Shown here: positions 63,795 to 64,000 of the stretch, in pieces
Numbering within the stretch: position 1 is the stretch's first letter
Layout: every line of letters begins with the position of its first letter
Origin: Ctena decussata
Lineage: Eukaryota; Mollusca; Bivalvia; Lucinida; Lucinidae
DNA length: 64,000 nucleotides
Assembly: GCA_963989385.1 (NCBI GenBank)
Contig: OZ022515.1
Span: 7,410,803-7,474,802, forward strand
Direction of reading: 5' to 3'
Position numbers and translations under genes: made by a program
Notes under the pieces: model-generated
The model's database searches: none
Seen by the model: the letters and a program-made list of their open reading frames with translations, nothing else
What the model was told of the DNA's origin: nothing

Positions 63795-63903
63795 GCTGGT
63801 ACGAAAAAGAGCTGTTACGAAACGAAAACCGGTGTCATAGCTACCTAGTTTCCAAACGACCTTATAACCAGGTCGTTTTGTAACTTTGACTCTTTTTCGT
63901 TTC
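63795..63903. repeat. Hairpin
   Basis: ACGAAAAAGAGCTGTTACGAAACG faces CGTTTTGTAACTTTGACTCTTTTTCGT when cut to matching parts, and AAACGACC / GGTCGTTT form the inner stem. Confidence 0.7.
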
Positions 63904-64000
63904 AAAGCGTATGATAACAGCCTTGAAAAATAGTTTACCAGGTGTGAAAAAGGGGAGGGCTGATTGTTTGGGTAGGATGAGGGGTGGCGATGTCTTTCTG

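Larger units (their letters stand above)
62982..64000 (+). other. Sequence after the last sure exon
   Basis: Foldback 63028-63265, a decayed foldback scrap at 63579-63620 (CATCAGACTGCACGGATGCG), a hairpin 63795-63903 and the speculative exon at 63537. Nothing else recognised. Confidence 0.5.

Overview
The window looks like intronic-rich nuclear DNA from an animal. It is AT-rich, has short exons with GT..AG borders, and is dense in small inverted-repeat elements, tRNA-derived SINEs and internally tandem-repeated elements. The repeat types (for example an element opening GCTCACCTGAGCA with a tandem core of about 145 bp) are the kind I associate with bivalve molluscs. The bivalve assignment is an inference; no species is claimed.

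All the coding signal I can support lies on the + strand and forms one gene, open at both window ends: a giant secreted mucin-like protein. I place 17 exons by reading frame, splice borders and phase. They join without a phase clash and sum to 20,751 coding nt (6,917 residues) inside the window. Order: (a) four 36-nt phase 1-1 microexons coding Thr/Ala/Pro stretches (624, 2044, 5826, 7321); (b) a two-exon Cys-bounded module (8623-8900 + 10732-10882); (c) four more Thr/Ala/Pro microexons (14251, 17325, 18718, 21268); (d) one uninterrupted 18,657-nt exon (25299-43955, 6,219 residues) made almost wholly of 11-residue Ser/Thr/Pro/Gln repeats; (e) three further two-exon Cys-bounded modules back to back (49253-50999, 55051-59144, 60505-62981). 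No start codon, signal peptide, promoter or convincing stop codon is in view.

The giant exon is layered: a short non-repetitive head, degenerate 11-residue repeats, a homogenised core of about 14 kb built from a 99-bp (33-residue) unit that often alternates in two marked versions (a 198-bp higher-order unit), then degenerate repeats again. Related non-canonical blocks sit at both edges of the core. The microexons sit in repeated intron cassettes, so the mucin linker grew by two routes: duplication of exon-plus-intron DNA upstream and array expansion inside one exon.

The introns carry about a dozen copies of one foldback element of about 238 bp (TGAGCCGCGACACGAG termini), several unrelated hairpin elements, two approx. 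1.07-kb TA-flanked elements, pogo-like TA-flanked elements (one with another element nested in it), a decayed non-LTR reverse transcriptase on the - strand, SINEs and mini/microsatellites. In the 3' half, hairpin elements start only 22-47 bp after the donor sites of four of the six exons.
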